DNA of 64,000 bases from Streptococcus mitis (GTDB taxonomy: Bacteria; Bacillota; Bacilli; Lactobacillales; Streptococcaceae): NCBI RefSeq assembly GCF_901542415.1, contig NZ_CABEHV010000004.1:1595501-1659500 (forward strand), in the 5' to 3' direction. The notes under the pieces are model-generated. The model made no database searches, was not told where the DNA came from, and saw only the letters and a program-made list of their open reading frames with translations. The translations under genes and the position numbers were made by a program. Shown here piece by piece: positions 45,105 through 56,948 of this stretch (position 1 is the stretch's first letter; each line of letters starts with the position of its first letter).

Positions 45105-45692
45105 ATGAACTACAATTTAAAATATCTCTTATCAGGAATATTTATCATAGTCTTTATAGGCTTCCTAGTCTGGGTGCGTTATGTTAATCAGAGGAAGGAA
45201 GAAGAGCATTCGGATGTGTCTTTTGAAGCGAGGTTAGATAGTGAGGTCAAGGCCTTATATAAACAACTAGGATTGGGTGAGGAGCCTCATTATTTCTTAG
45301 CTTATCGCTACCTACATCCTTGGTTTAACTTGGCGATTTTACCACCAACAGTTGAAATTTTCTTAACTAAAATAGCGCTGGTGATGGTAACTCCAGATGA
45401 ACTGCTGATAAGAAATCTTGGAAATGGGATGACTTTCACAAGTGAGCACCGTCACGATTTGCGGCAAGGACTTATCCGCATTCCAAAATCAGAGATGAAA
45501 GAATTTGAGATTCGCAACTGGAAAAGAGCCTTTGTATTTGGAGACTTTTTGACGATTAAAACAAGCCAACATAGCTATTATTTACAGGTTAGAGATGATG
45601 GACTTCAAAAAGGAAGCCTTTCTACCAAACACTTCTCAGACTTAAAGAGACAAGATTTTTTAGGATTATTGACAGATAAAAGGACATTCTAA
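45105..45692 (+). CDS. membrane-anchored protein of unknown function
   Basis: A 195-residue protein with one N-terminal transmembrane helix (about 8-27) and a charged C-terminal domain with beta-rich character (VMVTPDELLIRNLGNGMTF, FLTIKTSQHSYYLQVRDDG) that looks PH-like. I do not recognise the family. ATG 45105 is chosen over GTG 45102 because AGGAGG is then seven bases away. Probably co-transcribed with the 37-residue peptide gene. A hairpin at 45739-45801 ends the unit. Confidence 0.75.
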   Translation: MNYNLKYLLSGIFIIVFIGFLVWVRYVNQRKEEEHSDVSFEARLDSEVKALYKQLGLGEEPHYFLAYRYLHPWFNLAILPPTVEIFLTKIALVMVTPDELLIRNLGNGMTFTSEHRHDLRQGLIRIPKSEMKEFEIRNWKRAFVFGDFLTIKTSQHSYYLQVRDDGLQKGSLSTKHFSDLKRQDFLGLLTDKRTF

Positions 45693-45738
45693 TAGACAAT
45701 GACTCAAAAAACGAATCTCTGAACGTTCAAACATTCAA

Positions 45739-45801
45739 AAACCACACAGTGTTCCTTTCAACTTGATTGTGTTCAAGATTGGAATGACAGTGTGGTTTTA
45801 T
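45739..45801. terminator. terminator-like long hairpin
   Basis: AAACCACAC near 45741 pairs with GTGTGGTTT near 45791, with T-run after; inner arms pair partly. Confidence 0.6.
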
Positions 45802-45876
45802 TTAGAAGTTAGATTTTGTTAGCCTTTTATATACTTTGTTCGATAAAAGACAATTAAATTAGTGATAGCCGATTGC

Positions 45877-46749
45877 TTACTGCTGACCGAATGATGTAAC
45901 TCCGCCACCTAAACTAGCGAGATCATCACTGTTTATTGTGGGAACTTCAGCATTGTTACTATTGGTATTAGTTTCTGCTTGAGCTTCTGAAGTATTAGCT
46001 GCTTGATTTTGTGTACTTGCCACATCATTTCCGCTGCTGCCAGCACTATCAGATGAAGGTTGTTCGCTTGTAGGCGCCTGTGAACTGTATCTGCTCCCAT
46101 TTGACTCAGTATAGGTTGGAGTGTAGCTCCCTCCTTCTGAAGAATAGGTTTCTCTTTCCCTCTCGCTACTAGTCGTTCCTGTTTCTTTTTTGTCAGTCTT
46201 TTGTCCTTCTTTTTTGGTCAAGACTTCAACTTGCTTTTGGAATTTAGAAATTAGTTCTTGGATGGGTTTTATTTTTTCATCAATAGTGGCTTGTTCGCTT
46301 GTGGAGTTGACACTTTTAATGATTTCTAGTATTTTTTGTAAGGAAGTGATGGCTGTTTCAAGTTTTTGTTTATCTTCAAACTGACTATCGGATTCCTTTA
46401 TATCCATTTTTAAAGCTTTTTCGCTATAATGATTGGTGATTTTATCGGACGTAGTAGTAAGAAAGTCTGCTAATGTTTGCTTGCCTTCGTCAGTGTTTGG
46501 CTTCAATTCTTGAATTTTTTTCCAATCCTCTATAATTGTTTCAGAATCGATATTAAAATCTTTGATGGCTTTTTTTACTTGTTCGACATCTTTTTCATTT
46601 TTTTGCCGTTTGAAGAAAGCAATATTGCCTCTTTCTGTTAAGATGTTTTCTTGATGAATGACTAAACCTATTAAAAGTCCAAGACTTGCGACAATGATAA
46701 TAGTAAAAATGGTGTTTTTTGATTTTAGAATATCTTTGTAGTTTTTCAC
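45877..46749 (-). CDS. membrane-anchored coiled-coil protein with Ser/Asn-rich tail
   Basis: A 290-residue protein. One transmembrane helix (about 14-31) follows a short cytoplasmic head; residues 40-190 are helical and charged (likely coiled coil); residues 195-290 are rich in Ser, Thr, Asn, Gln and Gly and have no sorting motif. Starts at GTG 46749 with no SD adjacent; the only strong SD (AGGAGGAA) lies about 50 bases upstream, behind a hairpin. Not recognised. It occupies the place next to mnmA that I remember as holding pspA in pneumococcus. Confidence 0.65.
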   Translation of the reverse strand: MKNYKDILKSKNTIFTIIIVASLGLLIGLVIHQENILTERGNIAFFKRQKNEKDVEQVKKAIKDFNIDSETIIEDWKKIQELKPNTDEGKQTLADFLTTTSDKITNHYSEKALKMDIKESDSQFEDKQKLETAITSLQKILEIIKSVNSTSEQATIDEKIKPIQELISKFQKQVEVLTKKEGQKTDKKETGTTSSERERETYSSEGGSYTPTYTESNGSRYSSQAPTSEQPSSDSAGSSGNDVASTQNQAANTSEAQAETNTNSNNAEVPTINSDDLASLGGGVTSFGQQ

Positions 46750-46810
46750 AATCGTTCTACGTACATGGATGGTAGTATCTTTAAGGGATCATGTACGTAT
46801 TCCTCCTCAT
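46749..46810 (-). promoter_or_regulatory. structured leader before the surface-protein gene
   Basis: On the minus strand: AGGAGGAA, a 3-codon ORF ATG-ATC-CCT-TAA, and a perfect 10-bp inverted repeat TACGTACATG/CATGTACGTA (46758-46767 and 46790-46799, 22-base loop), then GTG at 46749. Confidence 0.5.
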
Positions 46811-46957
46811 TACAGTATATCATTTTTAGTTTATTTTATAAATAATATAATAAGCAGTAGAGGGATTAAGCTATAAATTACCTTCTTTTTAAACAATTAT
46901 ATATGTATTTACAGAGAGGCTTGTAGATTATCATCCTCTTTCTTGTCTTCTCTAACC

Positions 46958-48331
<1,374 letters not shown>

Positions 48332-48352
48332 GATTTTCTAAGAGGAAAGAGA

Positions 48353-48784
48353 ATGTTTCAGTTTTTTAAGAAAAAAACGGCTAAAAAAGAGCAAACAATG
48401 AATCTCTCTGACTATAAGAAAGAGTATTTGAGAGAGAAAATGACAGAGTCAATTGAAGCCTTGTTCAAGGAATTGAAACAAGCTAAAGTCTGGGTCCCCT
48501 TCAATCCGAATCTTCTGGATGAGAGTGATGAACAAGAAGGGGTACGACTAAAACCGGATATTCTGCGAAAGGGAGACGACTACTTCTATCCTTGTTTCTT
48601 AACTGAACAAGATATTCCTAGGGACTATTATGACCGTTTTTCCTGGTTGCAATTACCTCTTACGGACTGTTTATCTGTTGCGGAAGAGATAGGGGAGTTT
48701 CCGGTGAGAGGGATTGTTCTGGATGCCTTCTCTGACCCAGTCGAGATTGACAAAGGAGCTTTTGAAGCGATTCACCAATTATAG
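48353..48784 (+). CDS. SseB-N-domain-like small protein
   Basis: A 143-residue soluble protein. The block VWVPFNPN...LKPDILRKGDDYFYPCFLTEQDIPRDYYDRFSWLQLPLTDCL resembles the SseB N-terminal domain found in proteins of unclear function. It begins with a basic stretch (FFKKKTAKKEQ). It starts 21 bases after mnmA, probably in the same transcript. Function unknown. Confidence 0.6.
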   Translation: MFQFFKKKTAKKEQTMNLSDYKKEYLREKMTESIEALFKELKQAKVWVPFNPNLLDESDEQEGVRLKPDILRKGDDYFYPCFLTEQDIPRDYYDRFSWLQLPLTDCLSVAEEIGEFPVRGIVLDAFSDPVEIDKGAFEAIHQL

Positions 48785-48794
48785 TACATTTAGA

Positions 48795-48822
48795 TTGACA
48801 AATTTTCTCAATTTGCTACAAT
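48795..48822 (+). promoter_or_regulatory. promoter of NUDIX-mnmG unit
   Basis: TTGACA (48795-48800), 16 bases, TACAAT (48817-48822) preceded by TGC: a strong extended promoter. Start near 48829. Confidence 0.65.
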
Positions 48823-48844
48823 AATAAAAGCAATAGAAATGATG

Positions 48845-48908
48845 GTCAAAGCTCATGGATGTTGCAGGCTTTTTTGTCCTGCACTTCTTTGGAGTTTTGA
48901 CTGTTTTT
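48845..48908 (+). terminator. leader hairpin/attenuator or small-RNA terminator
   Basis: GTCAAAGCTC (48845-48854) pairs with GAGTTTTGAC (48892-48901) at 9 of 10; inside, TGCAGG (48863-48868) pairs with CCTGCA (48878-48883). TGTTTTTGT follows. It lies in the 5' leader, about 30 bases before the NUDIX gene. Confidence 0.5.
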
Positions 48909-48933
48909 GTGTCGTTTAAGGGAAAGGACAAAA

Positions 48934-49389
48934 ATGACTCAACAAGACTTTCGGACAACAGTGGGAGACACGGTCTTTGGTGTTCGGGCGGCAGCCTTGA
49001 TTCTCCAAAATGGCAAGCTCCTAGTTACTAAAGACAAGGGCAAGTATTACACTATCGGCGGTGCGATTCAAGTCAATGAAAGCACGGAAGACGCGGTAGT
49101 CCGTGAAGTGAAGGAAGAACTAGGTGTCCGAGCTCAAGCTGGGCAGCTAGCTTTCGTGGTTGAAAATCGTTTTGAACAAGACGGTGTTTCCTATCACAAC
49201 ATTGAGTTTCATTACCTGGTGGATTTGCTTGAAGAAGCTCCATTGACCATGCAGGAAGACGAAAAAATGCAGCCTTGTGAGTGGATTGACTTGGATAAAC
49301 TTGAGGAGTTCCAGCTAGTTCCAGCCTTTTTGAAAACAGCTCTACCAGATTGGGACGGCCAACTAAGACACATTCATCTTGAGGAATAG
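48934..49389 (+). CDS. NUDIX hydrolase (MutT family)
   Basis: A 151-residue pyrophosphohydrolase. The NUDIX box is complete: [24 protein letters not shown] (written here in two parts, [11 protein letters not shown] and [13 protein letters not shown]), about residues 46-69. The substrate is a nucleoside diphosphate derivative not predictable from sequence. ATG 48934 with GGGAAAGG upstream is preferred to the ATG at 48907 inside the leader. mnmG follows after 8 bases. Confidence 0.9.
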   Translation: MTQQDFRTTVGDTVFGVRAAALILQNGKLLVTKDKGKYYTIGGAIQVNESTEDAVVREVKEELGVRAQAGQLAFVVENRFEQDGVSYHNIEFHYLVDLLEEAPLTMQEDEKMQPCEWIDLDKLEEFQLVPAFLKTALPDWDGQLRHIHLEE

Positions 49390-49397
49390 GAGAGAAA

Positions 49398-51311
49398 ATG
49401 ACTTATAATTTTACGGAAGAATACGATATTATTGTAATCGGTGCGGGGCACGCGGGGGTAGAAGCATCTCTAGCAGCCAGCCGTATGGGCTGTAAGGTTT
49501 TGCTTGCGACTATCAACATCGAAATGCTGGCTTTCATGCCTTGTAACCCTTCGATCGGTGGTTCTGCCAAGGGGATTGTCGTGCGTGAAGTGGATGCACT
49601 TGGTGGCGAGATGGCTAAAACCATTGACAAGACTTACATCCAGATGAAGATGCTCAACACTGGGAAGGGTCCAGCTGTCCGTGCCCTTCGTGCGCAGGCT
49701 GACAAGGAACTCTACTCTAAGGAGATGCGCAAGACAGTTGAAAATCAAGAAAATCTGACCCTTCGTCAAACCATGATTGATGAGATTTTGGTGGAAGATG
49801 GTGAGGTGGTCGGTGTTCGTACAGCGACCCATCAAGAGTATGCTGCTAAGGCTGTTATCGTGACGACAGGGACTGCACTCCGTGGGGAAATCATCATCGG
49901 AGATCTCAAGTACTCATCAGGTCCTAACCACAGTCTAGCTTCGATTAACCTAGCTGATAACCTCAAGGAATTGGGACTCGAAATCGGTCGTTTCAAGACA
50001 GGAACGCCTCCACGTGTCAAGGCTTCTTCTATCAACTACGATGTGACAGAGATTCAGCCAGGAGATGAAGCGCCAAATCACTTCTCTTATACTTCACGTG
50101 ATGAGGACTATGTCAAGGATCAAGTGCCATGCTGGTTGACCTACACCAATGGTACCAGTCATGAGATTATCCAAAACAACCTCCACCGTGCGCCTATGTT
50201 TACAGGTGTGGTCAAGGGAGTGGGACCTCGTTACTGTCCGTCAATTGAAGACAAGATTGTGCGCTTTGCGGACAAGGAACGCCACCAACTTTTCCTTGAG
50301 CCAGAAGGGCGCAATACAGAGGAAGTTTATGTTCAAGGTCTATCAACCAGTCTGCCAGAGGATGTACAGCGTGACTTGGTTCATTCTATCAAAGGTCTGG
50401 AAAATGCAGAGATGATGCGAACAGGTTATGCCATTGAGTACGACATGGTCTTGCCACACCAGTTGCGTGCGACTTTGGAAACCAAGAAAATCTCAGGACT
50501 CTTTACTGCTGGTCAGACAAATGGAACGTCAGGTTACGAAGAAGCTGCTGGCCAAGGGATTATCGCTGGTATCAATGCGGCTCTGAAAGTCCAAGGCAAG
50601 CCTGAGTTGATTTTGAAGCGCAGTGACGGTTATATCGGCGTGATGATTGATGACTTGGTGACCAAGGGAACCATTGAACCCTACCGTCTATTGACCAGTC
50701 GTGCCGAATACCGTCTCATTCTCCGTCATGACAATGCCGATATGCGTTTAACAGAGATGGGACGTGAGATTGGGCTTGTGGATGATGAACGCTGGGCTCG
50801 CTTTGAAATCAAGAAAAATCAATTTGAAAATGAGATGAAACGTCTAGACAGCATCAAACTCAAGCCAGTAAAGGAAACCAATGCCAAGGTTGAGGAGATG
50901 GGCTTCAAGCCGTTGACCGATGCAGTGACAGCCAAGGAATTCCTTCGTCGTCCAGAAGTTTCTTATCAAGATGTGGTGGCTTTCATCGGACCAGCTGCAG
51001 AGGACTTGGATGACAAGATTATCGAATTGATTGAAACAGAAATCAAATACGAAGGCTATATTTCCAAAGCCATGGATCAAGTAGCTAAGATGAAACGCAT
51101 GGAAGAAAAACGCATTCCAGCCAATATTGATTGGGATGATATTGATTCTATCGCGACGGAAGCCCGTCAGAAGTTCAAACTTATCAATCCAGAAACCATC
51201 GGCCAAGCCAGCCGTATTTCGGGAGTAAATCCAGCAGACATTTCTATTTTGATGGTGTATCTTGAAGGTAAAAATCGTAGTATTTCTAAAAATCAAGAAA
51301 AGAAAGCATAG
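49398..51311 (+). CDS. mnmG: tRNA uridine 5-carboxymethylaminomethyl enzyme MnmG
   Basis: FAD-dependent subunit (637 residues) which, with MnmE, forms the cmnm5/nm5 group on wobble U34. FAD-binding [17 protein letters not shown] near residue 14; catalytic cysteine context [12 protein letters not shown] (about 48) and the second motif near ATGHSL-type region; C-terminal helical MnmE-binding domain ([12 protein letters not shown]). Formerly GidA. Probably co-transcribed with the NUDIX gene. Confidence 0.97.
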   Translation: MTYNFTEEYDIIVIGAGHAGVEASLAASRMGCKVLLATINIEMLAFMPCNPSIGGSAKGIVVREVDALGGEMAKTIDKTYIQMKMLNTGKGPAVRALRAQADKELYSKEMRKTVENQENLTLRQTMIDEILVEDGEVVGVRTATHQEYAAKAVIVTTGTALRGEIIIGDLKYSSGPNHSLASINLADNLKELGLEIGRFKTGTPPRVKASSINYDVTEIQPGDEAPNHFSYTSRDEDYVKDQVPCWLTYTNGTSHEIIQNNLHRAPMFTGVVKGVGPRYCPSIEDKIVRFADKERHQLFLEPEGRNTEEVYVQGLSTSLPEDVQRDLVHSIKGLENAEMMRTGYAIEYDMVLPHQLRATLETKKISGLFTAGQTNGTSGYEEAAGQGIIAGINAALKVQGKPELILKRSDGYIGVMIDDLVTKGTIEPYRLLTSRAEYRLILRHDNADMRLTEMGREIGLVDDERWARFEIKKNQFENEMKRLDSIKLKPVKETNAKVEEMGFKPLTDAVTAKEFLRRPEVSYQDVVAFIGPAAEDLDDKIIELIETEIKYEGYISKAMDQVAKMKRMEEKRIPANIDWDDIDSIATEARQKFKLINPETIGQASRISGVNPADISILMVYLEGKNRSISKNQEKKA

Positions 51312-51343
51312 AAAAAACAGCTCCGTCTTCGGGGCTGTTTTCT
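51312..51343. terminator. bidirectional terminator between mnmG and rnjA
   Basis: AAAACAGCTCCG, loop TCTT, CGGGGCTGTTTT. Confidence 0.85.
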
Positions 51344-51347
51344 TGCT

Positions 51348-53027
51348 TTATTCTTCATCTGGTGTGAGGATCATCGGGATGATAATCGGTTCACGTTCTG
51401 TATTTTCATAAAGGAAGGGGCGAATAGCGTTGACAATGGCACCATTGACAGATTGTACGCTAGCATCCTTGTTTTTTAGTGCGATACGAATTGCATTGAA
51501 GAGAATGCGCTGGCTTTGGCGAATCAAGTCGCCAGACTCTCTCATGTAGACAAAGCCTCGACTGAGGATGTCTGGACCAGATAGAATCATCTGCGATTTG
51601 AAGTCAACAGTTGCGACTGCCAGAACGACACCGTCTTCAGATAGATCACGACGATCTTTTAGGACAGCAGCACCGATTTCACCGATACGATTTCCATCGA
51701 CATAGATATCTTGGGCGTTGAAATGGCCTGCGATACGAGCTGAGTCAGCAGTAAGGGCAAGCACATCACCATTGCTCATGATAAAGATATTGTCCTTCTC
51801 AACACCAGTATCCACCGCAAGTCCAGCATGGACTTTTTGCATGCGGTATTCACCGTGGACAGGCATGAAGTATTTTGGCTTAATCAAGCGGAGCATGAGT
51901 TTTTGCTCTTGCTGGCCACCGTGTCCAGATGTATGGATATTGTTAACCTTACCGTGGATAACTTCGACACCAGCTTCTGAAATGATGTTGATCAGCTTGT
52001 TGACGCTAGTCGTATTTCCAGGGATTGGACTTGAAGAGAAGATAACGGTATCACCTGGTTGGAGTTGTACCTGACGGTGGGTTCCGTTGGCGATACGAGA
52101 GAGGGCTGCCATAGGCTCGCCTTGACTACCTGTACAGAGGATCAGAATTTCTCCTGCAGGGTAGTCTTTGATTTCATTTGGCTCGATAAAGGTTCCCTTA
52201 GGAGCTTTTATGTAACCAAGCTCAATTCCGTTGACAATGGCCTTTTCCATCGAACGACCAAAGACTGCAATCTTACGTCCAGTCTTAACAGCGGCTTCTG
52301 TTGCTTGCTGGAGACGGAAGATATTTGAGGCAAAGGATGCAAAGATGATACGTCCTTCAATGCCTTGGATAATCTTCATGATGGACTGACCAACGACTTT
52401 TTCAGAGTTGGTAAAGGTTGGAATTTCTGCATTTGTCGAGTCAGACAGGAGACAGAGTACACCGTCTTCACCAAGAGCTGCCATACGGTGCAAATCTGCT
52501 GGTTCACCAACTGGTGTTAAGTCAAACTTGAAGTCACCCGTACAGACAATTTTCCCTTGAGGAGTATGAATGACAATCCCCAAAGGCTCTGGAATCGAGT
52601 GAGTCGTTCTAAAGAAAGTTGCCTTGAGATTTTTAAAGGTCAACTCAGTGTTGTGGTTGATTTCGTAAAGTTTGGCGTTGCGCAAGAGACCGTGTTCTTC
52701 GAGTTTCCCACGGATCAAAGCCAAGGCAAGCGGTCCAGCATAGATAGGGACATTTGCTTGCTTGAGCAGGAAAGGAATCCCACCAATGTGGTCCTCGTGT
52801 CCGTGTGTAATCAAAACAGCCTTGACGCGGTCGATATTGTCTACGATGTAAGAGTAGTCAGGAATGACATAGTCGATACCAAGCAAGTCATCTTCTGGGA
52901 ATTTAATCCCAGCATCGACGATGATAATCTCATCTTGGTATTCAATCCCGTATGTGTTTTTCCCGATTTCTCCCAGACCACCGATGGCAAAAACGCCGAC
53001 TTCTTCAGGTTTAAGAGTATAGGCCAT
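51348..53027 (-). CDS. rnjA: ribonuclease J1
   Basis: A 559-residue metallo-beta-lactamase/beta-CASP ribonuclease with 5'-3' exo- and endonuclease activity, central to mRNA decay. Metal motif HGHEDHIGG (about 76-84), H in THSIPE, D in CTGDFKFD, beta-[12 protein letters not shown], and the C-terminal [11 protein letters not shown]. It is the second gene of an rpoY-rnjA pair, one base apart, an arrangement usual in Firmicutes. Confidence 0.97.
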   Translation of the reverse strand: MAYTLKPEEVGVFAIGGLGEIGKNTYGIEYQDEIIIVDAGIKFPEDDLLGIDYVIPDYSYIVDNIDRVKAVLITHGHEDHIGGIPFLLKQANVPIYAGPLALALIRGKLEEHGLLRNAKLYEINHNTELTFKNLKATFFRTTHSIPEPLGIVIHTPQGKIVCTGDFKFDLTPVGEPADLHRMAALGEDGVLCLLSDSTNAEIPTFTNSEKVVGQSIMKIIQGIEGRIIFASFASNIFRLQQATEAAVKTGRKIAVFGRSMEKAIVNGIELGYIKAPKGTFIEPNEIKDYPAGEILILCTGSQGEPMAALSRIANGTHRQVQLQPGDTVIFSSSPIPGNTTSVNKLINIISEAGVEVIHGKVNNIHTSGHGGQQEQKLMLRLIKPKYFMPVHGEYRMQKVHAGLAVDTGVEKDNIFIMSNGDVLALTADSARIAGHFNAQDIYVDGNRIGEIGAAVLKDRRDLSEDGVVLAVATVDFKSQMILSGPDILSRGFVYMRESGDLIRQSQRILFNAIRIALKNKDASVQSVNGAIVNAIRPFLYENTEREPIIIPMILTPDEE

Positions 53028-53028
53028 A

Positions 53029-53262
53029 TTATAACTCCGTAATTTCGAAGGCGCCAGTTTCTTTTTCGTAATCTAGCAATTTGTCAGACAAGAGTTCGAT
53101 ATACTCGATATTGTACTCTGGGCGATTTTCTTCGACAAGTTGGCGAGCAGCGATACGGCCCTCAAGTTCTGAGCTGGCATCGATGTCTAGGTAAAGTGCG
53201 CGTGTTGTTTCACGACGTGGGCTACGTTCTTTTGTTTCTTGATAAAAAACTTTGTAAATCAT
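53029..53262 (-). CDS. rpoY: RNA polymerase epsilon subunit RpoY
   Basis: A 77-residue accessory subunit of RNA polymerase in Firmicutes (formerly DUF1447): [20 protein letters not shown] at the start, then [17 protein letters not shown] and [17 protein letters not shown]. Directly upstream of rnjA with no gap, a conserved pairing of transcription and decay functions. Confidence 0.95.
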   Translation of the reverse strand: MIYKVFYQETKERSPRRETTRALYLDIDASSELEGRIAARQLVEENRPEYNIEYIELLSDKLLDYEKETGAFEITEL

Positions 53263-53435
53263 ATAGTTCCTTTCTATTTACAGGTCAGCTTATTCCAAAC
53301 TTTTAGCAGATATTTGCTTGATTTCATTCCATTTTGTGTCTAGATTGACCTTGATTCGTTACAATTATTTCAATTATAACATAAAATGAAAAATTAGTAA
53401 AAGACGGAAACGAGAAAGTCATGGGACGATTTATT

Positions 53436-53474
53436 TAGTAAGCGTTTGCAAAAGTAAAGAAAATGTGTTATATT
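53436..53474 (+). promoter_or_regulatory. promoter with overlapping cre-like site
   Basis: TTGCAA (53446-53451), 17 bases, TATATT (53469-53474) with TGT in front. TAGTAAGCGTTTGCA (53436-53450), one miss from the cre consensus, overlaps the -35. Confidence 0.55.
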
Positions 53475-53541
53475 GATACTGGAAGTGAAATTTATTGCTT
53501 GTCATAATTCCATATAGATTTTAAGTCAAGGAGGTTGCCCT

Positions 53542-53757
53542 ATGTATAACTTATTTGCTTTTGCTATCGGAGCTCGCTTGGTAGCTTTTATTGTTTTTGT
53601 TGCTTGCGTTTATGTGGGGAATCTTCTATTTGCCAAACTGGAACAACGACAAACCAAGTTCTTGTGGAAAATTACCTTTGTGACTCTCTACTCGATTTTT
53701 CTCCTCCTCGTAACCTATGTCGTTTGGTTTGTATTTTACTTTGGATTAAATGCTTAG
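53542..53757 (+). CDS. small membrane protein (71 aa)
   Basis: A 71-residue protein with two hydrophobic helices (about 4-28 and 45-67) around a charged loop (KLEQRQTKFLWK). A perfect SD (AAGGAGG) and an extended promoter with a cre-like site support expression. No family recognised. A short hairpin follows (AGCATTT... region to about 53790). Confidence 0.75.
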   Translation: MYNLFAFAIGARLVAFIVFVACVYVGNLLFAKLEQRQTKFLWKITFVTLYSIFLLLVTYVVWFVFYFGLNA

Positions 53758-53860
53758 ATGCCCTGCTCATGCTGGGGCTTTTTGTTTGGGGATAAAGAAA
53801 ATTCCCATGTGCCAGCTTTTGTAGTATAATAGTAAGCAGACAAAAAGATAGGAATGTGTT

Positions 53861-54544
53861 ATGAAAGTATTAGCTTTTGATACGTCCAGCAAGGCTCTTT
53901 CTCTCGCTATTTTAGAGGACAAGCAGGTTCTTGCCGAGACGATGATTAATATCAAGAAAAATCACAGTATTACCCTTATGCCTGCCATCGATTTTTTGAT
54001 GGCAAGTTTGGATTGGACGCCCAAGGATTTGGACCGAATCGTGGTAGCGGAAGGGCCAGGTAGCTACACAGGCTTGCGAATTGCGGTAGCAACTGCCAAG
54101 ACTTTGGCTCATACCCTGAACATTGAGTTAGTTGGTATGTCTAGCCTCTTGGCTCTGGTGCCCTACCAACAAGAAGGCTTGTTCGTCCCTTTGATGGATG
54201 CGCGTCGCAACAATGTTTACGCAGGATTTTATGAAAATGCCAAACCTGTCATGCCAGAAGCGCACCTGCCTTTTGAGCGAGTCATTGAGCTAATCAAGGG
54301 TGCTAGCCAGGTAACTTTTGTCGGAGAAGTTGCCCCCTTTGTGGAGCAGATTCAAGAACACTTGCCAAGGACTAATTTCAAAGAAACCTTGCCAAATGCA
54401 GCTAATCTAGCTCTCTGGGCCTGGGACAAGGAAGCAGACTCCTTGCATGATTTTGTGCCTAACTACCTCAAGCGTGTCGAGGCTGAGGAAAACTGGCTCA
54501 AGAACCACACCGAGTCTGGAGAGTCTTACATTAAACGCCTATGA
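53861..54544 (+). CDS. tsaB: tRNA t6A biosynthesis protein TsaB
   Basis: A 227-residue non-catalytic partner of TsaD in the complex that adds threonylcarbamoyl to A37 of ANN-decoding tRNAs. N-terminal ASKHA fold VLAFDTSSKALSLAI, and GPGSYTGLRIAVATAKTLA (about 68-85) which forms the TsaD contact. First gene of tsaB-rimI-tsaD, each overlapping the next. Confidence 0.95.
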   Translation: MKVLAFDTSSKALSLAILEDKQVLAETMINIKKNHSITLMPAIDFLMASLDWTPKDLDRIVVAEGPGSYTGLRIAVATAKTLAHTLNIELVGMSSLLALVPYQQEGLFVPLMDARRNNVYAGFYENAKPVMPEAHLPFERVIELIKGASQVTFVGEVAPFVEQIQEHLPRTNFKETLPNAANLALWAWDKEADSLHDFVPNYLKRVEAEENWLKNHTESGESYIKRL

Positions 54545-54978
54545 TAGAAATTAAACGAATCCAACAGCAACCTGACTTGGCTCAAGGCATCTACGCTGTC
54601 ATGGCAGCTGTTTACCCAGTCAGCCCTTGGACGCTGGAGCAAATCCAAGCAGACCTGTCTCAAGATCAGACTTGGTATGCTCTAGCTTATGATGGGGCAG
54701 AAGTGATTGGATTTCTAGCTGTGCAGGAGAATCTTTTTGAGGCAGAAGTCCTGCAAATCGCTGTTAAAGGAGCCTATCAGGGTAAGGGAATTGCGTCAGA
54801 CTTGTTTGCTCAATTGCCGACAGACAAGGAGATTTTCCTCGAAGTCAGAAAGTCAAATCAACGAGCGCAAGCATTTTACAAGAAAGAAAAGATGGCAGTC
54901 ATCGCTGAGCGAAAGGCCTACTACCATGACCCAGTCGAGGACGCCATTATCATGAAGAGAGAAATAGATGAAGGATAG
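54541..54978 (+). CDS. rimI: ribosomal protein N-acetyltransferase RimI-like
   Basis: A 145-residue GNAT acetyltransferase. Acetyl-CoA loop [14 protein letters not shown] (Q/RxxGxG/A, about 78-84) and C-terminal [18 protein letters not shown]. In E. coli RimI acetylates ribosomal protein S18; here the substrate is inferred. It overlaps tsaB by 4 bases and tsaD by 11, a gene order common in Firmicutes. Confidence 0.92.
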   Translation: MIEIKRIQQQPDLAQGIYAVMAAVYPVSPWTLEQIQADLSQDQTWYALAYDGAEVIGFLAVQENLFEAEVLQIAVKGAYQGKGIASDLFAQLPTDKEIFLEVRKSNQRAQAFYKKEKMAVIAERKAYYHDPVEDAIIMKREIDEG

Positions 54979-55978
54979 ATATATTTTAGCATTTGAGACA
55001 TCCTGTGATGAGACCAGTGTCGCCGTCTTGAAAAACGACGACCAGCTCTTGTCCAATGTCATTGCTAGTCAAATTGAGAGTCACAAACGTTTTGGGGGCG
55101 TAGTGCCGGAAGTAGCTAGTCGTCACCATGTCGAGGTCATTACAGCCTGTATCGAGGAGGCTCTAGCAGAAGCAGGGATTACGGAAGAGGACGTGACAGC
55201 TGTGGCTATTACCTATGGACCAGGCTTGGTCGGAGCCTTGCTAGTTGGTTTGTCAGCTGCCAAGGCCTTTGCTTGGGCGCATGGGCTTCCGCTGATTCCC
55301 GTTAACCACATGGCTGGCCACCTCATGGCCGCTCAGAGTGTGGAGCCTTTGGAGTTTCCCTTGCTAGCCCTCTTGGTTAGCGGTGGGCACACAGAGTTGG
55401 TTTATGTTTCGGAGGCTGGTGATTACAAGATTGTTGGGGAAACGCGAGATGACGCGGTTGGTGAGGCCTATGATAAGGTTGGCCGTGTCATGGGCTTGAC
55501 CTATCCTGCCGGTCGTGAGATTGACGAGCTAGCTCATCAGGGGCAGGATATTTATGATTTTCCTCGAGCCATGATTAAGGAAGATAATCTGGAGTTTTCA
55601 TTTTCAGGCTTGAAATCTGCCTTTATCAATCTTCACCACAATGCCGAGCAAAAGGGAGAAAGCTTGTCCACAGAGGATTTGTGTGCTTCCTTCCAAGCAG
55701 CTGTCTTGGATATTCTTATGGCAAAAACCAAGAAGGCCTTGGAAAAATACCCTGTTAAAACCCTGGTTGTGGCAGGTGGCGTGGCAGCCAATAAAGGCCT
55801 CAGAGAACGCCTAGCAACTGAAATCACAGATGTCAATGTCATCATTCCACCTCTACGCCTCTGCGGAGACAATGCAGGTATGATTGCCTATGCCAGTGTC
55901 AGCGAGTGGAACAAAGAAAACTTCGCAAGCTTGGCCCTCAATGCCAAACCAAGTCTTGCCTTTGATACGATGGAATAA
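54968..55978 (+). CDS. tsaD: tRNA N6-adenosine threonylcarbamoyltransferase TsaD
   Basis: A 336-residue catalytic subunit of the t6A complex (formerly Gcp/YgjD). Iron-binding histidines in [10 protein letters not shown] (about 111-115), ATP-binding LVSGGHTEL, and [13 protein letters not shown] near 262. The last 49 bases of the gene and the following 9 bases are repeated at 57521-57578. Confidence 0.97.
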   Translation: MKDRYILAFETSCDETSVAVLKNDDQLLSNVIASQIESHKRFGGVVPEVASRHHVEVITACIEEALAEAGITEEDVTAVAITYGPGLVGALLVGLSAAKAFAWAHGLPLIPVNHMAGHLMAAQSVEPLEFPLLALLVSGGHTELVYVSEAGDYKIVGETRDDAVGEAYDKVGRVMGLTYPAGREIDELAHQGQDIYDFPRAMIKEDNLEFSFSGLKSAFINLHHNAEQKGESLSTEDLCASFQAAVLDILMAKTKKALEKYPVKTLVVAGGVAANKGLRERLATEITDVNVIIPPLRLCGDNAGMIAYASVSEWNKENFASLALNAKPSLAFDTME

Positions 55979-55987
55979 AATGGAGTC
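55930..55987. repeat. tsaD-end direct repeat, copy 1
   Basis: 58 bp covering the final 16 codons of tsaD, its stop and the next 9 bases; two mismatches to 57521-57578. Confidence 0.95.
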
Positions 55988-56084
55988 AGCTTAAGGCTGG
56001 CTTTTTCACTCGCTAAAATGTCAGAATATTTTGACAAAACTGTAAAAATAATGATATAATATATAAAGAATAGGAGGTGGTCAG

Positions 56085-56948
56085 ATGATTGAGAGAATGG
56101 AATTGGGAGAATTTTACAAGGAATTGCGCTTGGCAAGAAAGCTCAAGCAGTCAGATGTGGCTTGTGCTGGACTAACAGCCTCTCAGTTGTCTAAGTTTGA
56201 ACTAGGGCAGTCTATGTTATCTGCGGACAAGTTAATTCTAGCTATTCAAGGAATCAATATGAATTTTGATGAGTTTGGGCATAAGCTCAACAACTATCAA
56301 GAATCTCCACATATGCGAATTGGTAGAAGGGTTGTGGATCGCTTTGCTCATTAAGATATTGCTGGCTTAGAGCAACTGTTGGAGGAAGTCAAGCAAGAAC
56401 AGATGGCAGAGACCTATCGTCGTTTGAATGCTATTGTAATCAAAGATGCCATTCATTCCTTAGATAAAAATTATCCCCTAGCAGAGGAGGATAGGGAGTT
56501 TCTAACCATCTATCTCTATGCTATTGAGTCTTGGACCTGGTTTGAACTCTATCTCTTTTGTAATACTATGCCCTTCTTGAGCAATCAAGATTTGATATTT
56601 TTATCAACCGCTTTAATTGAGAAATCTAAAGAATTTAAAGAGTTAGTACATAATAGATTGTATATGAAGCAAGGACTCTTAAATATCTTATCAGAACTCA
56701 TGGAGCGTAAACTTTTCTCCTATATCCCAATTTTTGAAGCTGAGCTGGAGAGCATGTTGCGACCATATGATGTTTTTGAGAAAGTATCGTGGCAATTTTT
56801 AAAGAAAATGAGTATTTTTCTTCAAACCAAAGGAAGCAATCAAAAAGAGATTGAACACTTTATCCAATCTCTGCAAGTATTAGAAAATCCACAATTGATA
56901 GCCCTCTTTGAATTACGTTTACAACAATACAAAGAACTTATCGATTAG
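56085..56948 (+). pseudogene. Rgg/MutR-family regulator interrupted by an in-frame stop
   Basis: A 287-codon reading frame of Rgg length and plan with one TAA at 56352-56354. The first part (89 residues) holds the HTH (QSDVACAGLTASQLSKFELGQSML); after the TAA the same frame continues DIAGLEQLLEEVKQEQ and encodes the helical peptide-binding domain to QYKELID. SD AGGAGGTGG precedes the start at 56085. A second ATG at 56403 could begin only a domain fragment. Either a nonsense mutation, or a sequencing error. Neighbouring immunity-like gene is the probable target. Confidence 0.85.
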
